A stretch of DNA of 33,502 nt from Fimiplasma intestinipullorum (GCA_018715065.1 DVMJ01000094.1:1-33502); one strand, 5' to 3'; shown: positions 1 through 8,305, counted from the stretch's first letter. Translations and numbers: made by a program. Notes: a model not told the origin generated them from the letters alone.

Positions 1-76
1 CAGTTGCCCCATCAATCGCACATAAACTATAAGAATTTTTATGGACATCCATTCCAATATAAACTATACTATTCAT
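1..76 (-). CDS. IS110-family transposase, N-terminal part (runs off window)
   Basis: Only the first 25 codons are present; the gene continues past base 1. The translation begins MNSIVYIGMDVHKNSYSLC, which carries the GxDVHK block typical of the RuvC-like DEDD domain of IS110/IS1111 recombinases; the Asp would be the first catalytic acidic residue. A GGAGGT ribosome binding site lies four bases upstream of the ATG at 76. Family members move by site-specific recombination without long terminal inverted repeats, and some use a bridge RNA encoded beside the transposase gene. Whether this copy is complete, and which IS110 subgroup it is, cannot be told from this fragment. Confidence 0.8.
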   Translation of the reverse strand, partial: MNSIVYIGMDVHKNSYSLCAIDGAT

Positions 77-77
77 A

Positions 78-170
78 GTGACCTCCTATTGTCGTTATGG
101 TAATGATTCTTAGTTAATATTACACTCTAATCATGAATCAAAATCCACGTATAGGCAATTAGGAGGTTAC
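78..170 (-). promoter_or_regulatory. Inverted repeat pairing with the transposase Shine-Dalgarno
   Basis: Bases 78-91 (GTGACCTCCTATTG) and 156-170 (CAATTAGGAGGTTAC) are near-perfect inverted copies. In a transcript reading leftwards the first arm would mask the GGAGGT site of the transposase. An inner pair (TGATTC near 105, GAATCA near 135) could extend the fold. This resembles the leader hairpins that stop read-through transcripts from being translated in other insertion sequences, or part of a structured IS110 left-end RNA. The right arm also contains the stop codon of the neighbouring small gene, so the IS boundary is not resolved. Confidence 0.5.
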
Positions 171-639
171 TTCATATTATCTTGTTTTGTTTCAGATTTG
201 TCTGGTGTATAACCAGTATTACATTGTTTCAAATTCAATTTAGCAAATGCTGACTCAGCAACTTTGATCGTTGCGTTATAAACAGCATTTCTATATTGCG
301 CTTTAAATACATCCCCTATTGCATCAGAGATAGCAGCAAAAGAAATCAGTCTTCTTTGTACCATCAAATATATTTCGACATATAAATAAGTTCCTACAGT
401 TGTATTAGAAATTGCGATTTGAGCTTCTCTATCAATCGTAATCACAACACATTGTTCTTTGCTACCAAAAATAGCACCGGCAAGGCCCTTACCTGATTTT
501 AATGTTGAAATAGTCGCTTTTAAAGGATATCTTTTTCCTGCAGCTCATTTAGAATCGTTTGCTCTAATTGGTCCCGCATGCCTCCAGCATTTTCAAAGAT
601 ATAACTAGCACTTCTTCCTGTAAATTCTACTTTAGCCAT
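167..639 (-). pseudogene. Small unrecognised gene broken by a one-base frameshift
   Basis: The ATG at 639 has a good GGAGG site (near 650). The first frame gives 39 codons (MAKVEFTGRSASYIFENAGG at the N-terminus) and stops at 520. Adding one A to the five-A run at 532-536 joins it smoothly to the second frame, which continues through KATISTLKSGKGLAGAIFGS to a stop at 167. The repaired protein would be about 157 residues with a low-complexity tail. I do not recognise the family and see no membrane segment or signal peptide. A sequencing error in the A run is an alternative explanation. Confidence 0.55.
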
Positions 640-869
640 CCTATTTACCTCCTTCTTTCACTGAATATAGCCAAGCATTGCAATGATTTGTCTTTCATTC
701 TATTCGATATGATGTTTATAAAATGTAATATCCAACATTATAAATGGTTAATATGATTGTATTACATATTTAATAGCTTAATTTGCCTGAAACAGAATCA
801 TTAAACAAACCTAAAACGCTTTCTATAGTTTTATATTATAAATAATAGCGAATTTTATCAGGAATTATT

Positions 870-899
870 TAAAAATAGTGTTGCCTATGACAACACTAT
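870..899 (-). terminator. Rho-independent terminator of the SPFH operon
   Basis: A perfect 9-bp stem, ATAGTGTTG (875-883) with CAACACTAT (891-899) and a 7-base loop, is followed on the minus strand by a run of T (871-875). It overlaps the stop codon of the membrane protein gene. Confidence 0.8.
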
Positions 900-1585
900 C
901 TTCCTTTCATTTGTTTACATAACTGATTTCGTTCATTCAAGATCGAAAAAGTATTTTGAATGAGTCGATTGATTAGATCTGCGTTGCCTTCAGGCAATGC
1001 TTTAGTCAGAGCATCGATGCTATGACTGAGTCGTTCTTCTACTGCTCTTAGTGCATCGCTGCTCACCGGATCACTATATCTGAATTCTTCAACGAGTTTT
1101 GATAATTGGGAATAGGGATAGCGTTCGCTGAGCTGTTTCAATTTCAAAGATAATTCTCTCATCGTCTGTGTATGACTGATGGTTTCAGCATCTATTTTCT
1201 CGACTTTATCTCGCATCGTATCCGTTCCGATAACACCGACAATGGCAAAAGCAAGGATGCAGACAAAGAGAATCATCGCCAGCCATAAAGGAACCCACTC
1301 ACATAAAAGCATTACCACTGTGCCGGCAATAAATTGGACTACCAGATAGATTAAGCCTACACGCGCAATCGGAAAACCATAAAAGCGACTTTTGGCATCC
1401 TGTCCATTTTTAAAAGCCAATGACATGATAGGAATCTGTCCGATAATCGCGACAACATCAAAGGCATAAGCCAACCAGAACAGAAAGTTACGCGTCAGCG
1501 GTAAAAACAAGATCACAATGTGAAAGACACCTAAAGCAACACACCACAAGACCAGCATGCGTGTCTGATTCTTACTTTGATTCAT
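896..1585 (-). CDS. Four-helix membrane protein, partner of the SPFH protein
   Basis: A 229-residue protein of unknown function. Four hydrophobic segments lie at about residues 10-30, 33-58, 72-94 and 99-120, followed by a roughly 105-residue charged, helical and probably cytoplasmic tail starting near DTMRDKVEKIDAE, which may form a coiled coil. No catalytic motif is visible. It lies 12 bases downstream of the SPFH zinc-ribbon gene on the same strand and ends in a terminator, so the two are almost certainly co-transcribed. By context it could anchor or assemble the SPFH protein at the membrane; this is inference. The start ATG at 1585 follows a GGAGGGAC ribosome binding site. Confidence 0.75.
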   Translation of the reverse strand: MNQSKNQTRMLVLWCVALGVFHIVILFLPLTRNFLFWLAYAFDVVAIIGQIPIMSLAFKNGQDAKSRFYGFPIARVGLIYLVVQFIAGTVVMLLCEWVPLWLAMILFVCILAFAIVGVIGTDTMRDKVEKIDAETISHTQTMRELSLKLKQLSERYPYSQLSKLVEEFRYSDPVSSDALRAVEERLSHSIDALTKALPEGNADLINRLIQNTFSILNERNQLCKQMKGR

Positions 1586-1597
1586 GACAGTCCCTCC

Positions 1598-3430
1598 TTA
1601 TTGCGGCTTTCTTCTACCACAGTGTGGACAGAAGTTCCCTTTGATGTTTTTCTCTCCGCATGGACAATCCCAGTGATTGGCATCCGGTTTGGGCCGTCCA
1701 CAGTTTGGGCAAAAGGCGCTGATCAGATTGGTTTGTCCACATACACAATTCCAGCTGGAAGAGGACTGATTGGAAGGCTTAGGAGAGCCGCAATTCGGGC
1801 AGAAACGCGTCGTAATCCCTTTCGTACCACATGTACAATCCCAACTGTCCACCTGAATAGCGGATCCAAGCTGTTTACCCATATCATTGGATTGATCAAA
1901 AACAGAGTCCATGGTCTCTTTAGTCATATTCATGATGCCGCCCATGGTGCCCAGTGTCACACCTAGACTGGCAATATCACCCAGGCCGGAGCCTAGGCCT
2001 TCGCCACCGATGCCGTTTTTCATGGCCTCCATGCCAATCATTCGACTGGACTCCTGCTGATAGGTATATCCTTTCATCTGCATTTCCTGTGCTTCCGCCT
2101 GAGCCTGCATACGATAAGCATCGGCTTCAGCTGCTTTTTGAATACGTAAAGCTTCAGCTGCTCCCTGCGCCTCAATGATCTTCATTTGAGCTGCTGTTCT
2201 GGCTTCAACAGCCTTCCTGTCAGCAGCAGCTTCGGCCTCACGCTGCAGGATCTGTTCCTGACGAACACGAAGATACTGTTCTGCATACTGCTCTTTCATG
2301 CGTTTAAAGTTCGGGTCATCGTCCGGTGTCACTACACGACTGACATAAAACTCCGGCATCTCTAGCCCATATTCAGCTAAAGCAATGTTGATGCGATCGC
2401 GCAACGCTTCTGAGAGTTCCATCATCCTTTCATCGATCTCCAAAACATTGATGCCGCTCTCACGGATCACGGAAGCCAGATAGCTCTTGACCTGGGTCAT
2501 GATCATGGCTCGGAAATATCCTTTATCAATGTAGTTCTCTTCTTCCACCGTTTCATTTCCCTGGGCTAATCTTTTGGCCAGGGCCATTTTCTGGCGATTC
2601 AATCCACCGATGATCTGTGACTGCTTAAAGCCCCCTTCAGTTCCAACGACCTTGACTAAGAATTTTCGGGAATTCGTCACCCGAATACTGAATTCACCGC
2701 TTGCTCCCAGTTCGACATGCATCCCGGACCCCGGGTCAAAGAGACGCACCTTACTGTCCGTTCCCCATTTGACCCCCATCTGGGTAGTCATATTGATGAA
2801 ATACACTTCCGAGTGGAAAACATTCTGTGATCCGGTCAACGGTTTATAGATCTTCTCCAGCATCGGTAACTGCTGGGTCTCCAGGGTATAGCGACCTGGA
2901 CCAAATAGGTCTAAGGCCTGACCATCCCGAAAGAAGATGGCTTCCTGGCTCTCATGGACAATCAATTGGGAACCATAATTAAAATCCTCTATCGGATGTT
3001 TCCAAACCAGTGTCTCATTATCTCCCTCGTATTTAATGACACTAGCCAAACCTTCCTTTTTAATGTTTTCCTTTGCCAAACGTTCGGCCACATTATTTTC
3101 ATGATCACATACCGGACAAGTATATGTGGTTGCAGCCTTACTCACCTGCAGGTGGACACCACACTGCTCACAGGTGATCTCAACCAGCTGAGTCTGTTCA
3201 GCCAACGTGTTGATCGGCTCATGACAAACCGGACATTTTGCCTTCGCCCCTTTCGACTGATCAAAAACGACCACATTGCCGCAATGCGGACAGACGCGGC
3301 TGGACATTTTTTCTGTTTTGACATTGATCGTATATCCACAGGAGCACTGTATCTTCTTCCGCGCAAAGAAACCAGAACGGGCCTGAGCATAACGGCCACA
3401 GTTTGGACATTCGATAACAAATTTCGCCAT
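1598..3430 (-). CDS. SPFH-domain protein flanked by zinc ribbons (YdjI-like)
   Basis: Starting at the ATG at 3430 (GGGAGAG about six bases upstream; another in-frame ATG lies at 3436) the protein has 610 residues. The N-terminus carries six Cys pairs (C8/C11, C29/C31, C47/C50, C66/C69, C87/C90, C105/C108), enough for three zinc ribbons. An SPFH/band-7 region follows (about 150-400), then an Ala/Glu/Gln-rich coiled coil (about 400-470) and a Gly/Met-rich linker. The C-terminus has three more ribbons of the form CxCG...CPxCG (C532-C547, C562-C577, C589-C604). SPFH proteins oligomerise on membranes as scaffolds. The architecture matches the Bacillus YdjI-type 'virion core protein-like' family; the six-ribbon arrangement is notable. 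The gene heads an operon with the membrane protein. Confidence 0.85.
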   Translation of the reverse strand: MAKFVIECPNCGRYAQARSGFFARKKIQCSCGYTINVKTEKMSSRVCPHCGNVVVFDQSKGAKAKCPVCHEPINTLAEQTQLVEITCEQCGVHLQVSKAATTYTCPVCDHENNVAERLAKENIKKEGLASVIKYEGDNETLVWKHPIEDFNYGSQLIVHESQEAIFFRDGQALDLFGPGRYTLETQQLPMLEKIYKPLTGSQNVFHSEVYFINMTTQMGVKWGTDSKVRLFDPGSGMHVELGASGEFSIRVTNSRKFLVKVVGTEGGFKQSQIIGGLNRQKMALAKRLAQGNETVEEENYIDKGYFRAMIMTQVKSYLASVIRESGINVLEIDERMMELSEALRDRINIALAEYGLEMPEFYVSRVVTPDDDPNFKRMKEQYAEQYLRVRQEQILQREAEAAADRKAVEARTAAQMKIIEAQGAAEALRIQKAAEADAYRMQAQAEAQEMQMKGYTYQQESSRMIGMEAMKNGIGGEGLGSGLGDIASLGVTLGTMGGIMNMTKETMDSVFDQSNDMGKQLGSAIQVDSWDCTCGTKGITTRFCPNCGSPKPSNQSSSSWNCVCGQTNLISAFCPNCGRPKPDANHWDCPCGEKNIKGNFCPHCGRRKPQ

Positions 3431-3479
3431 GATCATCTCTCCCTTTATTTTGAACTTATATACTATATGACTTAACTCA

Positions 3480-3508
3480 ATTCTATCACATGCCCACTTC
3501 ATTGTCGA
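3480..3508 (-). promoter_or_regulatory. Putative promoter of the SPFH operon
   Basis: On the minus strand a -35 TCGACA (3503-3508), a 17-base spacer and a -10 TAGAAT (3480-3485) each match the sigma-A consensus in five of six positions, about 50 bases upstream of the SPFH start. Confidence 0.5.
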
Positions 3509-3731
3509 CAACAGAACAAAATTGTGATATCAAATGCATTCATGATCAGAAAAAATCCTACACTTCTTCGTGCTTATTTTATATGTATGAAGCCCTTTGG
3601 CTAACTTGCTTATCTTACTGAATGAATGGAATAAGATCTTATGCTTTGTTTTTTTGAAAGCATACCACCAGCATGATGCTCAACTGATTCTGATATGCAT
3701 CAACTGCATAATGGTTGATATCGAATAAGCA
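3509..3731. other. AT-rich intergenic stretch without a gene
   Basis: Nothing coding is recognisable. There is a 12-bp perfect palindrome ATAAGATCTTAT near 3631 and a hairpin with arms ATGCTTT and AAAGCAT near 3640-3662, neither with a clear role. Confidence 0.4.
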
Positions 3732-3761
3732 TTAGCGATAGGGTAGCTAAAACGATATAAT
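3732..3761 (+). promoter_or_regulatory. Putative promoter of the aldo/keto reductase gene
   Basis: A perfect -10 TATAAT (3756-3761) with a weak -35 TTAGCG (3732-3737) at 18 bases, 44 bases before the start codon. Confidence 0.45.
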
Positions 3762-3805
3762 AAAAGGGCAAGATATCATGAACTTGATCAACAGGAGGAA
3801 CACGG

Positions 3806-4939
3806 ATGATTTACAGAACATTTCAAGATTTACAGCTTTCTAGTCTAGGAATGGGCGCCATGCGCTTACCCACAATCGACGGAGACGATGCGCGCATTGA
3901 CGTAGAAAAAACCAAAGCCATGGTGGCCTATGCCATGGAGCATGGAATCAATTATTATGATACAGCCTGGGGCTATCATGATGGGAACTCTGAATTAGTG
4001 ATGGGAGAAGTCTTAAAGGATTATCCACGTGAATCCTTTTATTTAGCGACTAAATTTCCAGGCTATGATCTTTCCAACATGCCCAAGGTCAAGGAAATCT
4101 TTGAAAAGCAATTGGAGAAACTGGGAGTCGACTATTTTGACTTCTATCTCTTCCACAATGTTTGTGAGATGAATATCGATGCCTATTTAGACGATGAAAA
4201 ATATGGTATCTATTCTTATTTGATGGAACAGAAGACCAATGGTCGCATTAAACATTTAGGTTTCAGTGCCCATGGAAATATCGATACTATGAAGCGTTTC
4301 CTGGAAAAATATGGAAGGGACATGGAATTCTGTCAGATTCAGTTGAACTATTTAGACTACCATTTCCAGGAAGCTCAAGAAAAGATCGAACTTCTCAAAT
4401 CCTACGATATCCCAGTATGGGTGATGGAACCCTTACGTGGTGGTCGTTTAGCTAAACTGGATGAGGGCAGTGAGAAAACATTAAAAGCTTTACGTCCAAA
4501 GGAAACTATTCCAGCCTGGGCCTTCCGCTTCTTACAGAGCTTGCCCGAAGTTGTTGTGACCTTATCCGGTATGTCCAATATGGAACAACTCCAACAGAAC
4601 ATCGCCACTTTTGAGCAGGATCAGCCTTTAACAGATAAAGAGATGCAGACTCTGTTAGGATTAGCCGATGAGATGGTCAAAAAGATCGCTCTTCCTTGTA
4701 CGGCCTGTCATTACTGCACCTCTCATTGTCCAATGGGACTGGATATTCCAACGCTGGTATCATTGTATAACGAACATGCTTTTACCGGTGGTGGCTTTAT
4801 TGCCCCCATGGCCCTGTCTGCCATTCCGGAAGACAAACAGCCAAGTGCCTGCATCGGTTGCCGCCAATGTGAGATGGTTTGTCCACAACAGATCAAGGTT
4901 TCCGAGATGATGAAAGATTTTGTGGCACGAATGCAATAA
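3806..4939 (+). CDS. Aldo/keto reductase with C-terminal 4Fe-4S domain
   Basis: A 377-residue protein with AGGAGG seven bases before the ATG. The N-terminal TIM barrel has the aldo/keto reductase tetrad: D52 and Y57 (in YDTAWGYHDG), K83 (ATKF) and H117 (LFHN). The C-terminus carries two ferredoxin-like Cys sets (CTACHYCTSHCP near residue 300 and CIGCRQCEMVCP near 350), as in the COG1453 'oxidoreductase with 4Fe-4S' family found in anaerobes. The physiological substrate is unknown; the reductase probably draws on NAD(P)H with clusters passing electrons. It converges on the aldolase/glycyl-radical operon. If that pathway releases hydroxyacetone, this enzyme would be a candidate to reduce it, but no shared operator is visible upstream, so the link is weak. 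Confidence 0.88.
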   Translation: MIYRTFQDLQLSSLGMGAMRLPTIDGDDARIDVEKTKAMVAYAMEHGINYYDTAWGYHDGNSELVMGEVLKDYPRESFYLATKFPGYDLSNMPKVKEIFEKQLEKLGVDYFDFYLFHNVCEMNIDAYLDDEKYGIYSYLMEQKTNGRIKHLGFSAHGNIDTMKRFLEKYGRDMEFCQIQLNYLDYHFQEAQEKIELLKSYDIPVWVMEPLRGGRLAKLDEGSEKTLKALRPKETIPAWAFRFLQSLPEVVVTLSGMSNMEQLQQNIATFEQDQPLTDKEMQTLLGLADEMVKKIALPCTACHYCTSHCPMGLDIPTLVSLYNEHAFTGGGFIAPMALSAIPEDKQPSACIGCRQCEMVCPQQIKVSEMMKDFVARMQ

Positions 4940-4944
4940 ATTTT

Positions 4945-4983
4945 AAGCGTAATGATTTCCTTAGGGTTGTCATTACGCTTTTT
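4945..4983 (+). terminator. Terminator of the aldo/keto reductase gene
   Basis: An 11-bp stem AAGCGTAATGA (4945-4955) with TCATTACGCTT (4970-4980), followed by T bases to 4983. Confidence 0.8.
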
Positions 4984-5010
4984 CATATACATTGTCCTTT
5001 TTCAGGCAAA

Positions 5011-5035
5011 GAAAAAGAGTGCCTCGCGACACTCT
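5011..5035 (-). terminator. Terminator of the glycyl radical enzyme/aldolase operon
   Basis: The stem AGAGTG (5016-5021) with CACTCT (5030-5035) is followed on the minus strand by TTTTTC. It overlaps the aldolase stop codon. Confidence 0.65.
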
Positions 5036-5714
5036 ATAAATCACATATTCCTTTGTCCTGCCCATAAAGTGCATACCAATCTTCATTAAAATCGGTCACG
5101 GCCTTATCGATGCTTGGATTGGCAAAGATCTGTTGATATAATGCGACCGGTGCAGTGAGGGCATGTGCGCCTTCATTCAGGGCATCACGCATCTGTTGGA
5201 CACCTTTGAAAGAAGCTGCCAGGATCTTTGTCGAATAGCCATCCTGATCGATCATTTTCCTGAGTTGGAAGATGAGTTCATTCGGATCGGATCCCAGGTT
5301 ACCGATTCGATTGACATAAGGGGCAATATAATCCGCTTTCGCTGCCAAAGCCATATAAGCCTGCATTAAATCATAGACAGCTGTCGCTGTCACATGGATG
5401 CCTTCTCTTTTCAGCATCTTCATGGCTGCGACACCTTCATAGGTCGTAGGAACCTTGATATACACCTTTTCATCCACTTCCTGTAGGATGCGGTGCGCCT
5501 CTTCGACCATTCCTTTGGCATCCAAAGCGATGACCTGAATATGCAGGCTGCGCTTATCACCAATGATACGACGAACCTGACGCATGTGACGAAAGAAATC
5601 TTTAGGACTGGCCGCTTTGACGATGGATGGGTTACTTGTCACACCCGCGATAGGTAAGTATTTGACTGCTTCTTCGATTTCCTCTAATTTGGCTGTATCA
5701 ATAATCAGTTCCAT
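5034..5714 (-). CDS. fsa: Fructose-6-phosphate aldolase / small transaldolase
   Basis: 226 residues, close to the roughly 220 of E. coli FsaA/FsaB. The single TIM barrel shows the family marks: the N-terminal IIDTAKLEE, the GVTSNPS loop (residues 24-30), the Schiff-base lysine K87 in YIKVPTT, and APYVNRIGN. FSA enzymes split or join sugar phosphates at C3-C4, giving glyceraldehyde 3-phosphate plus dihydroxyacetone or hydroxyacetone. The gene follows the glycyl radical enzyme by only 14 bases on the same strand and ends in a terminator, mirroring the E. coli fsaA-ybiW-ybiY and fsaB/pflD gene associations. The context suggests it acts on the product of the radical enzyme, possibly 1-deoxyfructose 6-phosphate, rather than in the pentose phosphate pathway. 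A GGAG site precedes the ATG. Confidence 0.88.
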   Translation of the reverse strand: MELIIDTAKLEEIEEAVKYLPIAGVTSNPSIVKAASPKDFFRHMRQVRRIIGDKRSLHIQVIALDAKGMVEEAHRILQEVDEKVYIKVPTTYEGVAAMKMLKREGIHVTATAVYDLMQAYMALAAKADYIAPYVNRIGNLGSDPNELIFQLRKMIDQDGYSTKILAASFKGVQQMRDALNEGAHALTAPVALYQQIFANPSIDKAVTDFNEDWYALYGQDKGICDL

Positions 5715-5728
5715 GGTTTGTATCTCCT

Positions 5729-8137
5729 TTATAATGTTTGTTCTGTACGTCCGATAATATCATCCTGTGTCGCTTTAGATAAGACATTGAAGAAAGCCGA
5801 ATAGCCAGCGACACGCACGATCAGATCCTTGTGCTTTTCGGGGTGCAGCTGTGCATCAATCAGCGTTTCCTTTGAGACCACATTGTATTGAACATGATAG
5901 CCTTCCAAACGATTGAAGAAGGTTCTAATCAGCATTTTCAGCTTCTCTTTGTTTTCCGGTGTCGAAAGCATCTGAGGCGTTACTTTTTGATTCAAGAGCA
6001 CACCACCGGTGATCTCGTGGGTTGGTAACTTGGCAACGGACTGGAAGACAGCTGTCGGCCCTTGTTTGTCACAGTTATGTGCAGGGGAACAGCCTTCCGC
6101 TAATGGTTCATGGGCTTTGCGTCCATCCGGTGTTGCCATCGTGCCATATCCCTGCCCGACATTGGCTGAGATCGAAGAAGTCCCGGCATAACGGATCCCA
6201 CCGATTGGCCCGCGGCCATAACGCGTATTGGGATATTTCTTCATTTCATCGATATAAGAGGCATACGCTTCAACGACCAACTGATCGGCCTCATCTTGAT
6301 CATTGCCATATTTTGGCGCTTCGTTGATCAGCAGGGATTGAATCCGCTGGCCCTCTTCCCCTTCAAAATTATCGAGTAAAGCATCCCATAGCTGTTGCTT
6401 AGTCATGACTTTCTTCTCAAAGACCAGCGTCTTGATAGCCGCCAAGCTATCTGCCATATTGGCAATGCCTACCTGCAAGCCGGAAATGAAATCATAGATA
6501 GCACCGCCTTCTTTGATGGTCTTGCCTCTTCCCAGACAATCCTCAGTCAAAGTCGAACATAAGATATCCGGTACCTCCTGCTCGCTGGCAAGATCGATCG
6601 TATTTTCCACAATTACACTCATACGGGTCAGTTCGCGCACCACCTGATCCCAAGCCTGCATTAATTCCTCATAGGACTGCATCTCGGTAAAATAACCACA
6701 TGGCTTGGTAAAGCGTTTGCCTGAGGTCATATCGACACCATTGTTCATGGCAATCAACAAGATCCTCGGGAAGTTCATATAACTCATCCCTGTGCAGCGA
6801 TAGCCCCATTTACCAGGGACCGCTGTTTCAACACAACCGATGGCAGAGTAATTATAAGCATCCTCTTCTTTGACCCCTTTTTCAATAAAGGACGGAATAA
6901 TCACTTCATCATTATTAAACGCAGGCATACCGGTTCCAAGCTTCATCACTTCAATGGCTTCATCAAAGAAAGCTGGATCGATATGGCGGTGATAACGTAC
7001 CGTTAGGTTAGGTTGCGGCAAACGGGTCTGGGCAACGGACTGCAGCACTAAGAAAGAGAATGGATTCACGGCATCTTTTTTATCCGGTGTTTGACCACCG
7101 ATGGTCACATTCTGATACATTGGACTGCCAGCACTGGAGAAGGTATGCGCCTGTGAACGAACCTTATTGATGGTCAGTGTCTTGATCCATAAATTGGTCA
7201 ATAGCTCCAAAGCTTCCTCTTTAGTGATCCGCCCCTCTTCCAGGTCTTTTTGATAATAAGGGTACATATACTGATCGAAGCGACCATAAGACAAGGAGTG
7301 TCCATTGGACTCGATCTGCAAGATCAACTGAATAAACCAGACGGACTGGATAGCTTCACGGAAACTCGTTGCCGGCTCATAAGGCACCTTCGCACAAATC
7401 GTACTGATCATTTCCAGTTCTTCTTTTCTTTGCCCACTGGCATCCTTCGCAAGCTGACTCGCTAATTGACTAAAACGCTGGGCAAATTGCCGTACAGCTG
7501 CAATCACGATCAACACCGCTTCATAGAAATGGTACTTGCGAATATTTTCAGGCTGGCAAAGATCTAAGCCTTCCTTCAAGGATTTCGCTCTGGCTTCATA
7601 GCCCTTTAAGCCTTCGGCAAGCAGACGTTCATCATTGATGGCCAGATGTGCATCTCCGGAATTGAGCTTTCCTTCCATGCCAAAGAAGCCGGTTTCCATA
7701 AAGACGCTGACCTCTTCTGGCAGCATCGCTTCTCCGCGCGCTCTTAGGTTATTATTCTCCCAGAATGGTGCAATTGCACGCAGCTGTTCTTTTGTTTCTT
7801 CCGTAATATAGAAGACATCTCCGTCTCTTTTTTCAAAAGTATCCAATTCATCCATCACAAACTGCATCGTGTACTCCGGAAAGATCGGTGCATCCTTATT
7901 CGAGGCTGCCTGATTCCCAACGATCAGGGTCTCATCCTCGATATAAATAGGCATTTTCTCCAGAATGTTTTTCAGCATATACGCCCGCTTTAAAACAGGT
8001 GGCTGGTTCTGATATTGTTGATAAGCTTCTGTGACCAGGATGGCCCGGGTCGCATCAATATAGGGCTTTTTATCTAAGATCGTTTCTCTAAAATGCGCCA
8101 TACGACGCGTCAACTGGCCAAAATCCTTTGCGTTCAT
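5729..8137 (-). CDS. YbiW/PflD-like glycyl radical enzyme
   Basis: 802 residues from the ATG at 8137, chosen because AGGAGG lies eight bases upstream; an earlier in-frame ATG has no such site. The catalytic Cys is C435 in the GCVE motif with E437, and the C-terminal radical glycine is G778 in RVAGYSAFF. The terminal block ending DDIIGRT closely resembles E. coli PflD and YbiW, both of which I recall ending in a similar DDII-R sequence. Annotation pipelines would call it 'pyruvate formate-lyase' or glycerol dehydratase; the Cys-Cys pair of true PFL is absent (Gly-Cys here). Work on YbiW and PflD, as I recall it, assigned ring-opening of 1,5-anhydroglucitol 6-phosphate to 1-deoxyfructose 6-phosphate, which FSA then cleaves. 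The adjacent FSA gene fits, but the substrate remains inferred. Confidence 0.88.
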   Translation of the reverse strand: MNAKDFGQLTRRMAHFRETILDKKPYIDATRAILVTEAYQQYQNQPPVLKRAYMLKNILEKMPIYIEDETLIVGNQAASNKDAPIFPEYTMQFVMDELDTFEKRDGDVFYITEETKEQLRAIAPFWENNNLRARGEAMLPEEVSVFMETGFFGMEGKLNSGDAHLAINDERLLAEGLKGYEARAKSLKEGLDLCQPENIRKYHFYEAVLIVIAAVRQFAQRFSQLASQLAKDASGQRKEELEMISTICAKVPYEPATSFREAIQSVWFIQLILQIESNGHSLSYGRFDQYMYPYYQKDLEEGRITKEEALELLTNLWIKTLTINKVRSQAHTFSSAGSPMYQNVTIGGQTPDKKDAVNPFSFLVLQSVAQTRLPQPNLTVRYHRHIDPAFFDEAIEVMKLGTGMPAFNNDEVIIPSFIEKGVKEEDAYNYSAIGCVETAVPGKWGYRCTGMSYMNFPRILLIAMNNGVDMTSGKRFTKPCGYFTEMQSYEELMQAWDQVVRELTRMSVIVENTIDLASEQEVPDILCSTLTEDCLGRGKTIKEGGAIYDFISGLQVGIANMADSLAAIKTLVFEKKVMTKQQLWDALLDNFEGEEGQRIQSLLINEAPKYGNDQDEADQLVVEAYASYIDEMKKYPNTRYGRGPIGGIRYAGTSSISANVGQGYGTMATPDGRKAHEPLAEGCSPAHNCDKQGPTAVFQSVAKLPTHEITGGVLLNQKVTPQMLSTPENKEKLKMLIRTFFNRLEGYHVQYNVVSKETLIDAQLHPEKHKDLIVRVAGYSAFFNVLSKATQDDIIGRTEQTL

Positions 8138-8155
8138 CAAGCATCCTCCTTTTTC

Positions 8156-8167
8156 TTTCATTTGAAA
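8156..8167 (+). promoter_or_regulatory. Operator copy 1, TTTCATTTGAAA
   Basis: A near-palindrome (arms TTTCA and TGAAA) just upstream of the radical enzyme start, downstream of its promoter. The same 12 bases recur at 8251. Likely bound by the DeoR protein encoded at 9211-9969. Confidence 0.6.
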
Positions 8168-8194
8168 CAAATTAATATTTTACTTGATAACTCC

Positions 8195-8222
8195 ATTGTA
8201 GCACAGCGCCAACAGATGTCAA
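8195..8222 (-). promoter_or_regulatory. Promoter of the radical enzyme/aldolase operon
   Basis: On the minus strand a perfect -35 TTGACA (8217-8222), 16-base spacer and -10 TACAAT (8195-8200). Operator copies lie on both sides (8156 and 8229). Confidence 0.7.
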
Positions 8223-8228
8223 TGAATA

Positions 8229-8240
8229 TTTCATTTAAAA
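8229..8240 (+). promoter_or_regulatory. Operator copy 2, TTTCATTTAAAA
   Basis: One mismatch to the exact repeat at 8156 and 8251. It sits between the two divergent promoters, immediately upstream of the minus-strand -35 box. Confidence 0.5.
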
Positions 8241-8250
8241 TATTCTTTAA

Positions 8251-8262
8251 TTTCATTTGAAA
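8251..8262 (+). promoter_or_regulatory. Operator copy 3, TTTCATTTGAAA, overlapping the activase -35
   Basis: Identical to the copy at 8156. Its last six bases (TTGAAA, 8257-8262) serve as the likely -35 box of the activase gene, so binding should block that promoter. Confidence 0.6.
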
Positions 8263-8285
8263 GATGAATCGATGTATGCTAAGAT
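8257..8285 (+). promoter_or_regulatory. Putative promoter of the activase gene
   Basis: -35 TTGAAA (8257-8262), 17-base spacer, -10 TAAGAT (8280-8285), 20 bases before the start codon. Confidence 0.5.
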
Positions 8286-8305
8286 GTGCTTAGGAGGAGA
8301 TAAGC

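Noticed and set aside
532..536. Programmed -1 frameshifting in the small gene
   Set aside because: Five A bases form a weak slip site, and neither an upstream Shine-Dalgarno-like stimulator nor a downstream stem is evident.
1577..2178. Plus-strand frames opposite the SPFH gene
   Set aside because: They are antisense shadows of the zinc-ribbon and coiled-coil codons without ribosome binding sites.
5729..8137. Annotation as pyruvate formate-lyase
   Set aside because: True PFL has adjacent catalytic cysteines; here the motif is Gly-Cys-Val-Glu and the neighbour is an FSA.
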